A stretch of DNA of 64,000 nt from Mrakia gelida (taxonomy: Eukaryota; Basidiomycota; Tremellomycetes; Cystofilobasidiales; Mrakiaceae), in contig BRON01000003.1 in assembly GCA_024345305.1 (NCBI GenBank), forward strand, positions 2,277,361 through 2,341,360, in the 5' to 3' direction. Every line of letters begins with the position of its first letter. The stretch's first letter is position 1. This document shows, piece by piece, positions 12,400 through 25,641 of this stretch. The position numbers were made by a program, and so were the translations under genes. The notes below the pieces were generated by a model that was not told the origin of the DNA, searched no databases, and saw nothing but the letters and a program-made list of their open reading frames with translations.

Positions 12400-15300
12400 A
12401 TGGGAAGACCCGCTCAGTCTGAGCTCACCAAGCTCAGGATCGTCGTAGCCAAAGGAAGCGAGGTCGAGCTTCTCGAAGGGGACGAGCAAACGTGAGCTCA
12501 ACTCTTCCTTCCCTTCCTTCCCTTCATCTGTCCTTGTCCCCCCTTGCCTTCCTCAGGCTGAAACCGCTCTTCTTCTTCGACGCAGCTGCATCCTCGCTAC
12601 CTCTCTCGGCACCTCGCTCAGTCCCATCGCTCCTGAAGCTCACCTCTCCTCGGAACACCTTCAACTCTTCACCTCCGTCCTCAAACGACTCGCTTCCTTC
12701 CTTCGTCCATCCATCTCAACCTCATCCGCCCCTCCCTCCGACTCCTCTACCTTCAGTCCCAACCCCGAGGTAGTAGCCCTCTCGGAATGTCTCTTCATCG
12801 CCGAGAAGCAACTACAGATAGGACAACTCCTCTCAACAGGCCTTGACTCCTCCCATCGAGGGCTGAACTCGGACGCTACCGCCTCTTTGGACGCCCTCGT
12901 CGCTCTCGCAGGAGCTCAACTAGCCTTCGATCAACTCTCAGCAGACTCCGAAGACGTCCCTCTTACACCCCTCCTCGCTCCTCTAGCTCTCCAAGCTCTT
13001 CGCTCTCCCCTCCTCACCAAACCACCTCTCCTCCTCCTCTCCTCCCTCCTCCCAACCCTCCCAACGTCCTTCCTCCAGGCCCACGCCCCCAACCTCCTTC
13101 AGCAACTCCTTCAACAGTCATCGGAGAGGCACCTCGCGCAGGCAAGAGGGAAACTACTCGCCGTACTCATCGGACATCACCTCGACTCTCCTCCTTCCGA
13201 CTCAACCCAAACCTCGTCCGAGCTCCAAACCTTTCTTCTCAGAGCTCTCCTCATCGACGACCCCATCCTCCGACTCAACATCAACCAGACCACCCTTCGT
13301 CCCCTGGCGGAGAAGCACCCGAGGTTCATCGCCGAGCTCGTCAACCGGCTAGCGGGAGGAGAGGAGGAGTTTGCGAAGCACGAGAGGATGGAGGAGGCTT
13401 GGTTGAGCTTGGTTACGCTGGGGAACGCCATCTCGCTCTGCGAGGACATCGCCTCTTCCTCGGCTCTCACGGAGAAGGAAGGAGAAGGAGGAGGAGGAGA
13501 GAAGATTGCGTTGCCGTTGGAAGTGGTGCTGGGGTGTCTGTCTCATCCCTCGTCGGCGGTCAAGTTGGGAGCGTTCTCCCTTGTGACCGACAAGCCTGCT
13601 ATCAACTCGCCGCTGTCGGAGGGAGAGGTCGTGGTGGTGAAGAGGTTTTTAGAGGCTGCGATCAATACGGGGGAGAGCGAGTGAGTTCCTTCTTCCACGT
13701 TTCGAGTCGCGTCGAGATGGCAGGAGGAGGACGCGCGAAGCTGACCTTTTGTTCCGTCCTCGTCGCTTCGCTCTCTAGCTTCCGAGTGAGAAAACCTCCT
13801 TCCTATCTCAAGAATTGCTACACATGAGCCGGCCGAGCTGACTCTTGTCCTCTTTCCCCTCGTCTCAGCACTCCATCGTCGGTCGCGTCGCCAAACTCGT
13901 CGTCCGGATCAAGGCTTCAACGTTCGCTTCCAACCGAGACCTCGTCAAACTTCGAGCTCTCGCGGATCCCAAGACTCCAGCCGAGTCGGTTCTCATCGCT
14001 TCGTTCGAGAAGACGCTTGAAATCTCGAAGGATTTGCTCATCGTACGTCCCGCGTTTCTGCTCGCTCTCCTCGACGCGACGTTCGTTCGCTGATCTCATC
14101 TTCTTCTTCTACTCCAATTCCTTCCCACAGTGGCTCACCACCTTCCTCACGTCCCAAATCCGACCCGCCGCCTCCCACTCCCGAACCATCCTCTCCCTTC
14201 GACTCCTCCAAGGACTCTTCGCCTCCGAGCTCTTCTCCGACATCAACAGCGGTTCTTCCTTCTCCGCCGACGCTCCTCCCTCTCACGGAAGCAAGACTCA
14301 ACGAGCTCTTCCTCAAACCTTCCCCTTCCAGCTCGTCTTCTTCACTCCCCAACGGGTTCGGTCCTTCATCGGATGCCTGCTTTCGACGTACGCTGAAGTC
14401 AGGGTTTTGGCTGTTGAGCTGTGAGTTTCTCCTCAACTGCTTCCCTTTCTCTTCGTTCGTCTCTTGCTGAACATCGGTATGACGTGTGCTTCCATAGACT
14501 CGAGCAAGGACCCTCTCCCCTCCCAGGACTCGATACACCCGAGAAGATCGACTCGCTCGACAAGGAAGCGAGAGGATCGTACCTCAGCAACCCTCGAGGC
14601 TCGCAAGGTCATGCTGGAGCTTTGGCGCTGCGACTGGTCTTTGGGTTGAGGTTTGGATTGAATAGAGGGAAGGAGGTTGATCTGGTTGGCCAAGGTGAGT
14701 CGAGTCCTCGAGCTCTCAAGTCGAGAGAGAACCGTCGACTGACCGAGGTTGCTTCGCTTCCTTCCTTCTTCCACTTCAGCTGCCTTCGTCAACGTCCTCC
14801 TCGACGAGATCGACTCCCGTCTTCAACTCTCCAGGACCAACGTCATCCTCGCGTCCTCGTCCCACCCCGTTCATGGTCTTCTTCAAGCTCTTCAGTTCGT
14901 CGCGTCTCCTCTTCTCTCCCCTCCCATCGTCGCTCGCTGACTCCTCCCTCGCGCGTTCTTCGCATTCGCAGAGAGATCCTCGCCCTCCTGGATCCCACCT
15001 CCTTCCCCGAAGTCTTCCATCGAACCCTCCGAACCATCGCTCTCACCTGGGAATGCACTCGAGACGTCCTCTCCTCGACGGCGGCAAGCACGGCTGGAGC
15101 AGACGACGAGGTCGTCCCGGACCACGAGATTGCGAGGGCCATCGCTAAGGCTGGCGAGGTGTCGGAGGAGGGAACAACGAGTGGAGGAGAGTCGGGACCG
15201 GTGTATCAGGTCATTCTCTCGTGGGCTTGGAGAGCGGTGAAGGAGAGCAGGTGAGTCTCCCCTTGGTCGATCTTTTTCGACGCGTCTCGTCTTTCTTATC

Positions 15301-18300
15301 ACCCTTCCTCTCTCGCTGGCTCGAGGGCTGACTCCCTCCCATTATTATCTTCCTTTCCACAGTGCTCTCCTCTCGGCCATCTTCGTTCGACCTCTCCAAG
15401 AGTCCTTCAAGAACAAGTCCTCGTCGATCTGGACTTCGACGCACCTCGAGGAGGGAGGTCAGCTCTTCATCGCTCTTCTCTCCGAGATTCGACACCCAGG
15501 AGCCTTCCTTCACATCTACCCCGAGTACTCCAAGCTCGTCGAGGCCATCGTTCGGAATACCAGCGAGAAGGACGAGGAGTCGAGGAAGCTGCCCGAGGAG
15601 TGGTTGCAGGTCAGTTCGGTCGTTCGATTTGCCTCTCTCAGGCTTCTTTTAGCCTCGGAAAGCTGACTCGAAACCACCTTCGCCTCCTGATCTTGACCAC
15701 AGATCCACCTCGAGGCCCTCAACGTCGAGCATCACACCGCTGGTCGTCGATCTGCTGGACTTCCCTTCGGAATCCTCGCTGTCCTCCTCGGTCAACCCAA
15801 GCTTGTTCCCGCTGCTCTCGAGGCTCTCCTCAAGCTATCGGCATCAGAGTCTTCGGAGGTCGTAGTTACGGCTATGAACGCTCTCAAGGTTCGTCGCGAG
15901 TCTCTTCTCCCTCGACTGCCTCCGGTTTCTCGAGCTGACCTCGACGGTTCGTTCGTCTTCGTTCGCCAGGTCGTCATGTCGGAGTCGAAGCTCTCCAGCT
16001 CCGTCTCTTCCTTCTTTGAACGAGCTGTGATTACCGCGTTGGAGTCTCTTTCGTCTTCAGAGTGAGTTCTTCCTTGCAACGTCTCTTTGTTTGTTCGTTC
16101 GAGAGCTGACTTCCTCTTTTTTCTCTTTCTCTTCAGTTGGGCTGGTGAGCACTCGTCTCCTTCTCTTTTCGCTCGAAAGGTCCAATTCTGACAGAACCTG
16201 GAACCTCTCCCTTCTTCCCAGTGCGAAACGTCGGACTCCTCCTCATAGGCGCTCTGGTTCGAAAAGCCTTCGACGCGAAGAGTCAAGCCTCGGAGTCGAT
16301 CCTCTCGCGAGACTCCCTCTCGACTTGGTCCAGCAAGTACCCTCAGCTGCTTCCTCTCTTCCTACGAACACTTCAAGATTTGGAGTCGGACGATAAGGTG
16401 AGTCGCTTTGAGGTCGAGCGGAAGATCGAAACGCGTCTTCTGACTCATCGTCCCGTTCTCTTCTCAGCTCAAACGATCCGAGGGCGCCGTGTTCGCCGTT
16501 CTTCAAGTCCTCCGGAACCTTCAGGCCTCGGACCCTCCCTCGGAAGAGCAAACGGCCTTCGTCGCTGTCCTGGAGAGACTTTCAGGGAGTCGACAACTCG
16601 ACGTGAGTTGCTCGCCATCTCGCTTCGATAAAGCTCGACTCATTCGCTGACTCGACTCTCCTCTTCTTTCCGTCCCTTCAGGTTCGAGAAGCCGCCGCTC
16701 ACGCTCTCCCAGCCGTCATCACCCGCTCCTCCCTCGGATCCTACCTCCCTGAAGCCATCGCCAACGCTCGCTCGTCAAAGACTCAGAACGAACTCCACGG
16801 CCGACTCCTCCAACTCCTGGTCCTTGTCCGAGACGTCGCTCGACCTTTCGACCCCATCTTCCAACACCACGACTTCGTCCTCGCTCTCATCGACTCCATC
16901 CCTCAACTCCTCCTCGAAAACCGATGTCGACCAACCCAGGGTCTCTTCGTTCAACTCGTCGGAGCCGTCAAGATCGCGTCGGGAGAGAACTTCAAAGGGA
17001 GGACGTTCGACGAGGTGGATCAGTTCTGCCAGGACCAGATCCAGTCTCGGGAGGCTTCGTTGGGAGTGGTAGCTCCCGTGGGAGACGATTTCCTCAAGCT
17101 TGCTTGTGCGAGATACGTCCTGAACGAGGCTACGACGGATCGATTCGAGGCTCTGATCAAGACCACGGACGAGGTGGCGGAGATCGCTCTCCTTCGCCTC
17201 GAGGATCAGGACGAACCCCTTCCTCCCCCTCTCGCCAACCTCATTTCGCCTATCGCTTTCGCCAAATCGACTAGCCAGAGGTGTCGACAGCCGGCGTTGA
17301 GGCTCCTCGCTTCGTCTCCTTCGTCGTCCCTTGGAGGAGACGCGTCGACACGTTGGGACGGGTTGATGGAGGAGTTCGAGTCTTCGACGTGTCAGCCGTT
17401 CAAGGAGGCTCTACTTCCGGTTCTTGGGACTCTCGCTCAGGTGAGTGTTCTCGTTCTCTTTCTGGTCAGCGGGAAAGGGGAGATGCCGAGCTGACCTTCT
17501 CTCCCATTCCCTTTCGCCGTGCAGGGTTCCGACTCGGAAACCACCTCAACTCGACTCGCGAGGCTTCTCAAGATCGTTGGTTCTTCATCGGAGGAGACTG
17601 AGGTACGCTTCCATCCTCTACGTCGAGCAAAAGACTCGAAACTGACGACCTCGACCCCCTTTCGTCTCTTCTTCTCCAGTCCGAAGACATGCGCTTCGCT
17701 GCCCTCACCTCCCTCTCCAACTTCACCTCTATCCTCTTCAAAACCGCCCAACCTTCCCACCCCTACGAACTTCGACTCCAAGGCCACCAACTCGTTCTTC
17801 GACTCCTTCAAGACGACGAGTACGGAGTTCGTCTCCTCGCCGCCACCCTCGTCGGCCGCGTCCTTGGGATTCGAGAAGACGGGCTCGACCAGGAGGTCGC
17901 GCTGATGAAGTGGTGGGAGTTCATCTCCGAGCAGGGTAGAGGCGAGGTTAGATGGAAGGAGGAGGTTTGGAAGATGGTGGAGAGTGGGATGTCGGATGGT
18001 TCGTCTTTTCGCTTTCGCTTTCATCTCGTTCCGCTTCTCGTTCGACGAACACTGACCTCGCTCGACCACTTTTTTGCGCCGTCAGCTCTCGATCTCACAA
18101 CCCTCCGAACTACCTCCATCCTCTTCGCCACCGAAGCTCCCAACACCTTCCGAGAACCTGAACTCGACATCAGAGCGGCGGCGAGCAGTCTTCAAAACCG
18201 ACTCGAGGGAGAGGAGGTCGACGTTGACAAGGTGCAGCTCTCGACGCTTCGCTCGGCTATCTCTCAACTCGAGGCTGCTAGCAAGGAGGGAGGTGACCTG

Positions 18301-18447
18301 TGGCTCGACCCCGCGTCGGCGGTTCTCCACCTGAGGACGCTGCAGGTTCGGTTGGCGGTGGACGCGTTGAAGAAGGGAGGGAAGGGAGAGGGAGAGGAGG
18401 TGTTGGAGTTGGAGAAGATGATAGAGGAGTTGAGGTTGGATATCTAG
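12400..18447 (+). CDS. TRM732/THADA-like HEAT-repeat protein (regulatory subunit of tRNA Cm32 methyltransferase)
   Basis: Yeast Trm732 and animal THADA are long HEAT-repeat proteins. Trm732 partners Trm7 for 2'-O-methylation of tRNA position 32. The joined exons give an alpha-helical protein of about 1700 residues. Hallmarks are RRSAGLPFGILAVLLG (near 15750) and DWAVRNVGLLLIGALVRKAF (near 16135-16270), both conserved in the DUF2428 core. The C-terminal exon runs EDMRFAALTSLSNF to a stop at 18447. More than a dozen introns are present, nearly all with CTGAC before the acceptor. The first join I trust is 12491 to 12585 (EGDEQT-CILATSLG). The 5' end is unresolved. An upstream exon ending at 12309 with acceptor before 12393 stays in frame but lacks an ATG, so the true start may lie earlier than 12400. 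Confidence 0.8.
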
Positions 18448-20573
18448 CTTGGTTATTTATTTGTTTGCTGCGCTAGGGACTCTTGGGGTGATGGGAAGCA
18501 GAAAGCGGACTGCATCGGACGCACCCATCGCTCTCCCTTCTCCCTCCGCTTTTCCTTCTTTTTCTTCTGGAACACTCGTTGGACGAGATCTGTTGCTTGA
18601 CTGGCCTGCATCGTTTCGACTCGAACGCTGGAAGGAACAGATCCAGCGGTCGAGTTGGATTGCAAGAGTGAGATCAAGCGTCTATCTTCGTCGTTCCTTC
18701 CTCTCTTCCCTTCCTTCTTTCCCTCCTCTACTTTTTCTCCTTTTTAACTCTATTCTCTCTCCCCTCTTCTCGTCCTCTTCTCGTCCTCTTCTCGTCCTCT
18801 TCTCGTCCTCTTCTCTCTCTTTCCGACCCTCCTTCATCTCGCGCGCGTTCGTCGATCTCTTGCGAAGTGTTCCCCGTTCGAACGACGTCCGACCTTTCTC
18901 CGTTCCTCCCTTCCTATCAGCGACATTCTTCAAATTGGAGGGTCGCTCTCAGATGGGAGAGGGATCGCGGGTGGGTCGGATCTCCTGCAACGTCAGATTC
19001 ATTTCTCTTTCTTTCATCCTTTTGGGCGTCGCTTGTCATCGCTCCCTGCTTCGCTCTCGTCGCTTGATTCCCACCTCTCCAGCTCGCCTCATCAGCAGAT
19101 GCAGGCTCTTTCCTGTGGAACACGTCTCTGCTGTGACCTGGTAGGTTTGGGAGTCGGGTTTCCTGCGACGACGACGACGTGTCTTCTTTTCCTCTGTCCA
19201 CTCTCTTCCCTCGTTCGTTCTTCCCTCGCGTCAACTTCCGACCTTCAACCATTTACACCCAAATCTGCTCCCTGATATCCTCACAAGATCTGCTGGTTTT
19301 AATCGGGTGAAGGAACGAGAAGGTCGGATCTCCTTGCGAGCGAGCGAGGACGAGATCGACGCGACGTCGCTCCTCTCTTTCCTCCATCTCCTCCCCTTTT
19401 CTTCTTCCCGTTTGACCCGCCGATACATTCCGACTTCAGCCCCTCTTCAAACACCTTCCGGTAGGACTGAGACATCCTTTGACGAGGTGTCAAGAGAGGA
19501 TGTCGAGTCGGAACGTGGTATCAACGAACGCGAACGAGCCTGGGTCTTCTTTTTTCTTTGTTCCCTCCCAGTCCTCCTTTTTCTTACCTCCCATATTGAC
19601 CAGTAGGCCCCCGCGTGGCTTGTCTCCGTTGTGACTTGAGTAGCACCTGATCTTCTTCCATGTTGATCTTCGAGCAATCCAGGTGGGGATAAACGAGCCA
19701 CGCGTCGACTCAAGTCTTTGTGCCTTTCTTGCTCCCTTACCTTGTTGTGTGTATCATCTTTTCGCCAGTACCTCACGTAGGACGGGAACCGTATCGACTG
19801 ACGAAAAGGGGTTGAGCAACGCGTCGCGTCGTGTCCCGTCCCTGAACTTCAAGGCCGCCGTCTCTTCCCCTCTCTTCTACTTGCTCTATTTCCGACGCAA
19901 CGCTCAACGAGAGCGCTCTCCTCGTGTAGAAGTGGTTTGTAGAGCTCGTCAACGCAACTGCTCTTTCTTGCCGCGTGTGCCGAGCTCAGGCAACTTCCTC
20001 CCTCACGAGTTGATCACGCTGCTTTGAACTTCGTCTTCTTCGTCTCTTTTTTCCCTTTTTCCTTCCAGAGCCAGGTTTGAACCCCTCTTGTTCTTCTCAT
20101 GCAGTAGTGGAAGTGTGAGTTGAAGCTTTGATGACCACAATTGCTGAAGTTTCGACCCGTCTCCCACCTCGCAAGCGTTGATTGAGGTTCTTGTTCATCA
20201 GAGGAGGACACTGTGAGGGAAGGGGTTGTAGACGTGACTGAAGGAGGGTTGGTTTGTTTGGGATGAGATCGATACGGGCAAAGAAGGAGGAACGAAGTGC
20301 TGTGTTCATGTTGTTCAGCTCCCTTCCTCCCTCTCTACATCAGACTAAGTGCCATGGCTCACCTCAGCAAGCTATCAAAGCAAAAAAAAAAACTCGGAGA
20401 CAATGCAGGGGTCGAGAACCTGGATGGAAGCGGACAAAGAGACAACCGAAACAGCTCGTGCCCTCCCCCCCATCCCCCTCCCCAGCAAAAACAACCCATT
20501 CACCCTCCCCCCCCTCAGCCTCACCCTGCCTCCCCTTTCCCTCAAAAACCAACTCCAACCCAAAAGAAAGTTG
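18448..20573. other. Intergenic stretch without convincing genes
   Basis: About 2.1 kb separate TRM732 and the first tRNA. Open frames here are short, have poor codon bias and recognise nothing I know. The DNA is pyrimidine-rich on plus, and a 12-bp tandem repeat lies at 18764-18814. Confidence 0.5.
18764..18814. repeat. Short tandem repeat, 12-bp unit
   Basis: The unit CTCTTCTCGTCC is repeated about four times in perfect tandem. It lies in noncoding DNA downstream of the TRM732-like gene. Confidence 0.85.
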
Positions 20574-20664
20574 TTCCCTGTCGGGGAGTCGAACCCCGCT
20601 CCTTCGCGTTCACACTTTTTGAAGAGATGAGAGGCGAACATCTTAGCCGATGGACAAACAAGGA
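20574..20664 (-). tRNA. tRNA-Glu (anticodon CTC), with 19-nt intron
   Basis: Reading minus from 20664, the acceptor arm TCCTTGT pairs with ACAGGGA. The D arm contains CGGCTAAGAT, the anticodon stem TTCGC pairs with GCGAA, and the loop reads CTCTCA with anticodon CTC. A 19-nt intron follows position 37. The T arm is CGGGG-TTCGACT-CCCCG. The discriminator is A at 20574. Confidence 0.88.
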
Positions 20665-23166
20665 CTTGATGACGAGGGTTCAGGGTCAGTGTATAGGTAG
20701 GCGGAGTGGAAAGAGCGAGGGGGGGATGGGGGTTGAAGGGGGGGGGGGGGAGAGGAGGAAGGGGGGGGAAGGGGAAGGATTGGGAAGTGAGGTCAACGGC
20801 GATGAGGTGACCTTGGGAGCCGGGCAAGAGTGCTAAAGAGGATGCGAGCCCGGCCAGGAGCTAAGAAGGGACGAGTTCGGGTGCGAGGTGAGAGAAGAGA
20901 GTGCGTTGTTTCAATTTGGCCTGAACCTGAACTGCAGCCAGGAAGTGGGCGAGGGACCGAGGTGTGCTGGCCCCTGGGCGCGCGAGAGGGTCGAGTAGGA
21001 AGTCGGGCTAGGCTAGAATTGAGGAGAGGAACATGAGCGCGGGAGGTGGACTGAAGCAAAGGCAAGGAGGCGATGGGCAGGCAGGGAGCTTCGGGCTCGC
21101 TTGAAACACACACTGCCTGAGTTGGATCTGAGGCGGAGGTCGTTGAGCTGATAGCAGAGAAGACTACATGTGTTTGTGGTCGATCAAAAGAGACAAGCGA
21201 ACGAGGGGGGGACTCCTTCCCGGCACAGGGGTCGAGGGGAGGGGAACGGAAGGAGGAGGATGAACAGCTGGGTCGAGGGGGAAAGAAGTACGGGCGTTAT
21301 GTTCGAGAACGGACAGCGTGTGCTCTCATCTCAATCAAGTCCAGGACTTCCTCCCTCCCTTCTTTCAATCTCTTCCTTCATTTTCCTCCCTTCCTTCCTT
21401 CGTCTGCTCAACCGTTCATCCCCTGCACTGTCCCTGACCCTGACCCTTCGCTCCCTCCTTGCTACTTGCTTCCTTCTCAGTCTTTGCTTGAACGAGTCCA
21501 TCTATGTCAGTTCTACTTGTTTGCCGGCTGCCATACCTATCCCATCACCTTATCCCCACTCTCCCTCCCTCCTGCTCTGTCTTTTCACTCTCCCGCTCTC
21601 CACTCGACTCGACTCGCCTTTCCAATCTCACACTCCTCCCCCTTCGACTCTCACCAGCCATCCTCTCTTCCCCCTCTCGGAGGTTGGAGGGATGTTCCCA
21701 CCCTCCGGCGGACCCTTTCTTTCTCCTCTCCTTGCCTAGATAGAGCTTTCGTCCATCCATTTATTTCCGTTCATTTCGCAACTTTCTTTCTTAGAGGACG
21801 AGACGAGATAGATGGCGGGTCTTTCCAGCGTTTTTGTTGATTTGGGAGAAGGAGTGGAGAGTGAGTGTTCAGGTTGAGATGGCGCTCGCTTGATATGGCG
21901 AGCTGGAAAAGAAGAGAGTAATACAATCAAGACTCATTCAGTTGAGGGAGTGAGAGAGACAGGACAGGTCTCGTCTCGTCCGACGCGAGAACAGCTCGCC
22001 CCGTCCATCTCCCCCAACCCAACCCAACCCATCACCACCAAACTCGACGCAACCTTCATACCAACCCTCCAAAACCGAGCTCAACCGAGCGCAAACTCAC
22101 TCAACCTCAAAAGACCCTCAAAACGAAGGAAAGGCGAAACGGGCGAAACGAGGAATGGAACGAACGAGCGGACAACCCCGGAAATCACAACGCTCGAACT
22201 GAGGGTGCGCGCGTGTGCGCGAGGGGGCTGCTCCTTTTCGTTCTCCTTTCTTTACTCAGGCTAGACTCCCTCTTCCTTCCTCCTCCCGTCTCGCTCTTTT
22301 CCCTCTCTCTTCTTCACACGTTCTCCGCTTGAGCTCGTTTCTCTCTTCTCTTCTCTGACAGCTGCTTGTTGAGTGGGAGATCGATCCTCCTACTGTTTTC
22401 CGTCTTTGGATAGAGAGGGAAGGGAGGGGAAGAAGGCAGGTTCGGGTGACGCAAAGGAAGGATGGGAAAGCGAAAGAGAGTGAAGGGAGACCAAGGGGAG
22501 ATGGGAGGGAAACGACGGTACTTCCAGCCTTCTCATCCGTTCACCTTTCTCAGTTCTCAGTGGTGCGTGTGGGTTTATTATCTTCAGTCCTTCCTTTGAC
22601 CGTTTCGTTTGACTCAAGCATCCTTCTTTCTGGCTTGTCTCCCCCTCCAGTTTCTCTTTGCTTGCCTCCTCTTGTTCTCGACTCTGCTTTCGTTACAGCT
22701 CCCACCCCACTCCACCTTCTTTCGTTCTCTTCGTTGGGTTCACTCTTTTGACGCGTCCTCTACACCCCTCCTTCACACAGAATTCCTCCTTCTTGACTCC
22801 AGACCAGGCAGCCAAGCTCTGTGCACTCCAAAGCGATAGAGAGAACTCGGACCACAGATCGTTCCTTTCCCCCACTCACTCTACCCCTCGTTCCTTCCTT
22901 CTTCTCTACTCTTCTTTCTTCCCTTCAAGCTGAACCCATCACTTTTCTCTCTCCTTCCCCCTCCTCCCGACCGACTCTTCTCTCCTTCTCCCCATCCCTT
23001 CCCTCTCCCTTTCCACTCTCTCTCCCATCCAAACACGTTTACGCCGCTTCCCCATCCCAACCAACCTTAGCCCACAAAAACATATTGCTCTGCTTCACCT
23101 GCACCCACCCAACAGCGCAAAAAAAAACCCCTTTAGCCAACCAAAGCGGGGGATGGCAAAAAGAAG
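20665..23166. other. Gene-poor spacer between tRNA-Glu and tRNA-Val
   Basis: No protein gene is supported here. A G homopolymer of about 13 bases lies near 20737-20751, and pyrimidine-rich stretches fill 21340-21730 and 22250-23000. A 27-bp sequence at 22178-22204 recurs in inverted orientation at 27998-28024. A structured RNA between 20850 and 21100 cannot be excluded, but I recognise none. Confidence 0.5.
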
Positions 23167-23261
23167 TACTCGGACTGGGAATCGAACCCAGCTTGCAAGC
23201 GAACAAATTATCTTTCAAGATAGATGTTAAGCTTACGTCCTAACCGATAGACGATCTGAGC
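23167..23261 (-). tRNA. tRNA-Val (anticodon AAC), with 23-nt intron
   Basis: Reading minus from 23261, the D arm is GTC-TATCGGTTAG-GAC, the anticodon stem TAAGC pairs with GCTTG, and the loop TTAACA gives anticodon AAC. A 23-nt intron follows position 37. The T arm is CTGGG-TTCGATT-CCCAG. The acceptor GCTCAGA/TCCGAGT has one A-C mismatch and one G-U pair, so the stem is slightly imperfect. Confidence 0.82.
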
Positions 23262-24328
23262 TTGATGATTTCGAGTTGGGGGTTGGTGGATAGGCCGGCT
23301 GGCGTAAACGGGGCGGTGTCTTGAGTTGGAGGAGCGAGAGAGTGGGAGGAGAGTGAGAGGGAGGTGGAAAGGCGGGGCGGAGAGAGAGACGAGAGGAGAT
23401 GAGAAGAGGTTGGTGGGAATGGGCGGGAAGAGATGGCGGGGTAAAGGAGTGAAAGGGGGAAAAGAGAGGAGGGAGGGCGGAAAGAGGAGGGGGAGGGAGG
23501 GAGGAAGAGGATGGGGAGAAGGACGCGTCGACTGACTTCGTTGTTAGGCTCATTCCGGTGCAAGAGCTTTTCTTCAAAAGGTTTTCTGGTGTGAGATCAC
23601 GTGCAAATTTGATTCAGAGGTACTGGTGAGGAGGTGAAGGAAGAGAAGAAGAACAACGAGGTGGAGAAGGCGGAGGAGAAAGCAAGCAAAGACGAAGAAA
23701 CGACGGAGGTGGACTGCTCTTGCTTTCCCTTCACTTCTTGCAACCGTAGGAACGAACTGAGCACGGGACGACTTCTCTTTTAGAGAAAGGAAGAAGGATG
23801 AGGGGAGGGGGACGCGTTGTGGCATCTTCCTTCCTCCTTGGCCTTGGCGGGTTCTTACTTTCCCTGTCCTTTTGGTCGGTTCTCTCAGTGCACGGGATGG
23901 GAGAGATAGCAGGAAATGTAGCGGAACAAGGGAGTGATTGGAAGCGGGTAGAGGAATGGTCAATGAGGAAAGAAGAGGCCGAGGTTGGGGGCATGAAGAC
24001 GGGTGGATCAGGTCTGTAGCTACCGCCTCTAGAGTCCCGTGGAAAAGAATGAAGGCAAGGCTACTGTATAGCAGGAAAAAACAACAGGGAAGAGAGCACG
24101 AGCAGTAGGAATAGAAGGTAAGACAGAGAGGAAGAAGAGGGAGAGAAAGACAGCCTCGCAGAGTCGCAGGCTCTTTTGCTCCTCTTTCTCCTTCCTTCCT
24201 CTTTCTTGCCCTCTCTCTTTGGGGCAAAAAAACTACATACATCCTTGACAGGCACAAGAGGACCGATAAGGGCACACCAAAAAGAGAACACTGTTAATTA
24301 AGAACGCCAAAAAAGGATGTTAACCGTT
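23262..24328. other. Gene-poor spacer between tRNA-Val and tRNA-Arg
   Basis: About 1.1 kb, purine-rich on plus over 23300-23560. The long minus-strand frame here is low-complexity Leu/Ser/Pro and shows no domain. I see no gene. Confidence 0.5.
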
Positions 24329-24415
24329 AGAGCATGGCCGGGATCGAACCGACGATTGCTTGATATCAGCTGTGAAAGTCGAAGTCAAGAGTCAAAACCA
24401 CTAGACCGCACGCCC
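24329..24415 (-). tRNA. tRNA-Arg (anticodon TCG), with 14-nt intron
   Basis: Reading minus from 24415, the acceptor GGGCGTG pairs with CATGCTC (two G-U pairs). The D arm is GTC-TAGTGGTTTT-GAC, the anticodon stem CTTGA pairs with TCAAG, and the loop CTTCGA gives anticodon TCG. A 14-nt intron follows position 37. The T arm is GTCGG-TTCGATC-CCGGC. Confidence 0.87.
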
Positions 24416-25545
24416 ATCCAATGAAGTTTGATGGAAGGAAGTCCGTTTCAGAGTACATGAAGAGCGACGACAGTGGGAGAGGACTTCACCGCGACCTCGC
24501 CCAGCCTCACGCGTCTCTTAATTCTCGAATTCTCGCCTTCTGTTCTTTTCCTCCAGCAGCTGGGGTACGCTCGGGACAAGCATGATGTGGAGGGAAAAAA
24601 ACGAGCTTGCGGGAATGGTGTTGGTGGGCAGTGGGGGGCGGATTAGTTCATTCAGTCTTGGTCTTCTCTCATGCCCCTCCTTTCCTGCAGTCTTCCTCTC
24701 CCTCGTTTATTCTTTCGCGGCTCCGCCTTCACCTGACCTCCTTATCTTTCACAACTTGCTGCCGTCCTTGCAGCAACCACCCCGCCCACTCCCTCATTCA
24801 TTCTCTTGGCTCCCGTCGTCATCACTCTCTTCTTCAACTTCCAATCCCCCTCCCTCACCTTCACGCGTCACTCCTGCTGCACTTTGGTGCTGGTCCCTCC
24901 TCTCCCCATGCAACATGAGCTTTCCTCTCTCTCACCGTGCTGCTCGAAACCCTCAACATTGCTCCCATCCACAGACCAGCCCCACTGACTCTCTTCCTCA
25001 CCCATTTTCAAGCCCTCCCTCGGATTTTGACGCGTTGTTCTCAGGTTGACCCTTTCTGCCCCCTCCCTCCACCTCAAGAGGAATAGACGGAGACTCAATG
25101 AAATGGGAGATGATGGGCAAGACGACAACGGAGCGACATGAAGAAAAAGGAGGAGGAGGTGAAGTGAGAGGTTGTTGACCAAGGGGGAGGTACAGATAAG
25201 GAGCGAGCAAAGAGCAAGTCCAGAGGGAGTCATATCATAGAACGTGCAAAGGGGCGAGCAGGAGTTCTGGGCACCCAAAGGCAACTCAACATGAAGAACG
25301 AGGGAGAGAGGCAAAGGGCTGAACCGCTCACTTCCCTCCACATCCCCACCCGGCTCTTCTTGTTCCAGACCCCCCTCTTCCTCTTTCCCTCATTCCCCAG
25401 CAATCCTCTCCAGCTCAACGCCGCCTCCTCCTCTCATCTCTCTTCTCATCTCAACTCCCCCCACCAACCGAATCACGAAGCTCTCACCCCCAAATCTGCT
25501 CTCCCAGCTCCAAGGCGCGAATCTGTCAGCACTAGAACTCTGTTT
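24416..25545. other. Gene-poor spacer between tRNA-Arg and tRNA-Ser
   Basis: About 1.1 kb with short open frames only, rich in Ser/Pro/Leu and without recognisable motifs. I see no gene. Confidence 0.5.
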
Positions 25546-25641
25546 GCTGCAGTAATCAAGTGGTTACGATGATTGATTCGAATTAAAGGTCGCACTATCA
25601 ATTCCTCTTTGAGGGCGCAGGTTCAAATCCTGCCTGTAGCT
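25546..25641 (+). tRNA. tRNA-Ser (anticodon CGA), with 14-nt intron
   Basis: The acceptor GCTGCAG pairs with CTGTAGC at 25634-25640. The D stem is ATC/GAT, the anticodon stem ATTGA pairs with TCAAT, and the loop TTCGAA gives anticodon CGA. A 14-nt intron follows position 37. A long variable arm (CCTC-TTT-GAGG) marks a type II tRNA, as expected for serine. The T arm is GCAGG-TTCAAAT-CCTGC. Confidence 0.9.

Noticed and set aside
20850..21110. Candidate structural RNA gene in a GC-rich patch
   Set aside because: I could not match it to 5S, U6, SRP or RNase P RNA by eye. It needs a covariance-model search before any claim.
23574..24275. 233-residue open frame on minus
   Set aside because: Low-complexity Leu/Ser/Arg content with no domain. 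It lies in purine-rich DNA that opens frames by composition.
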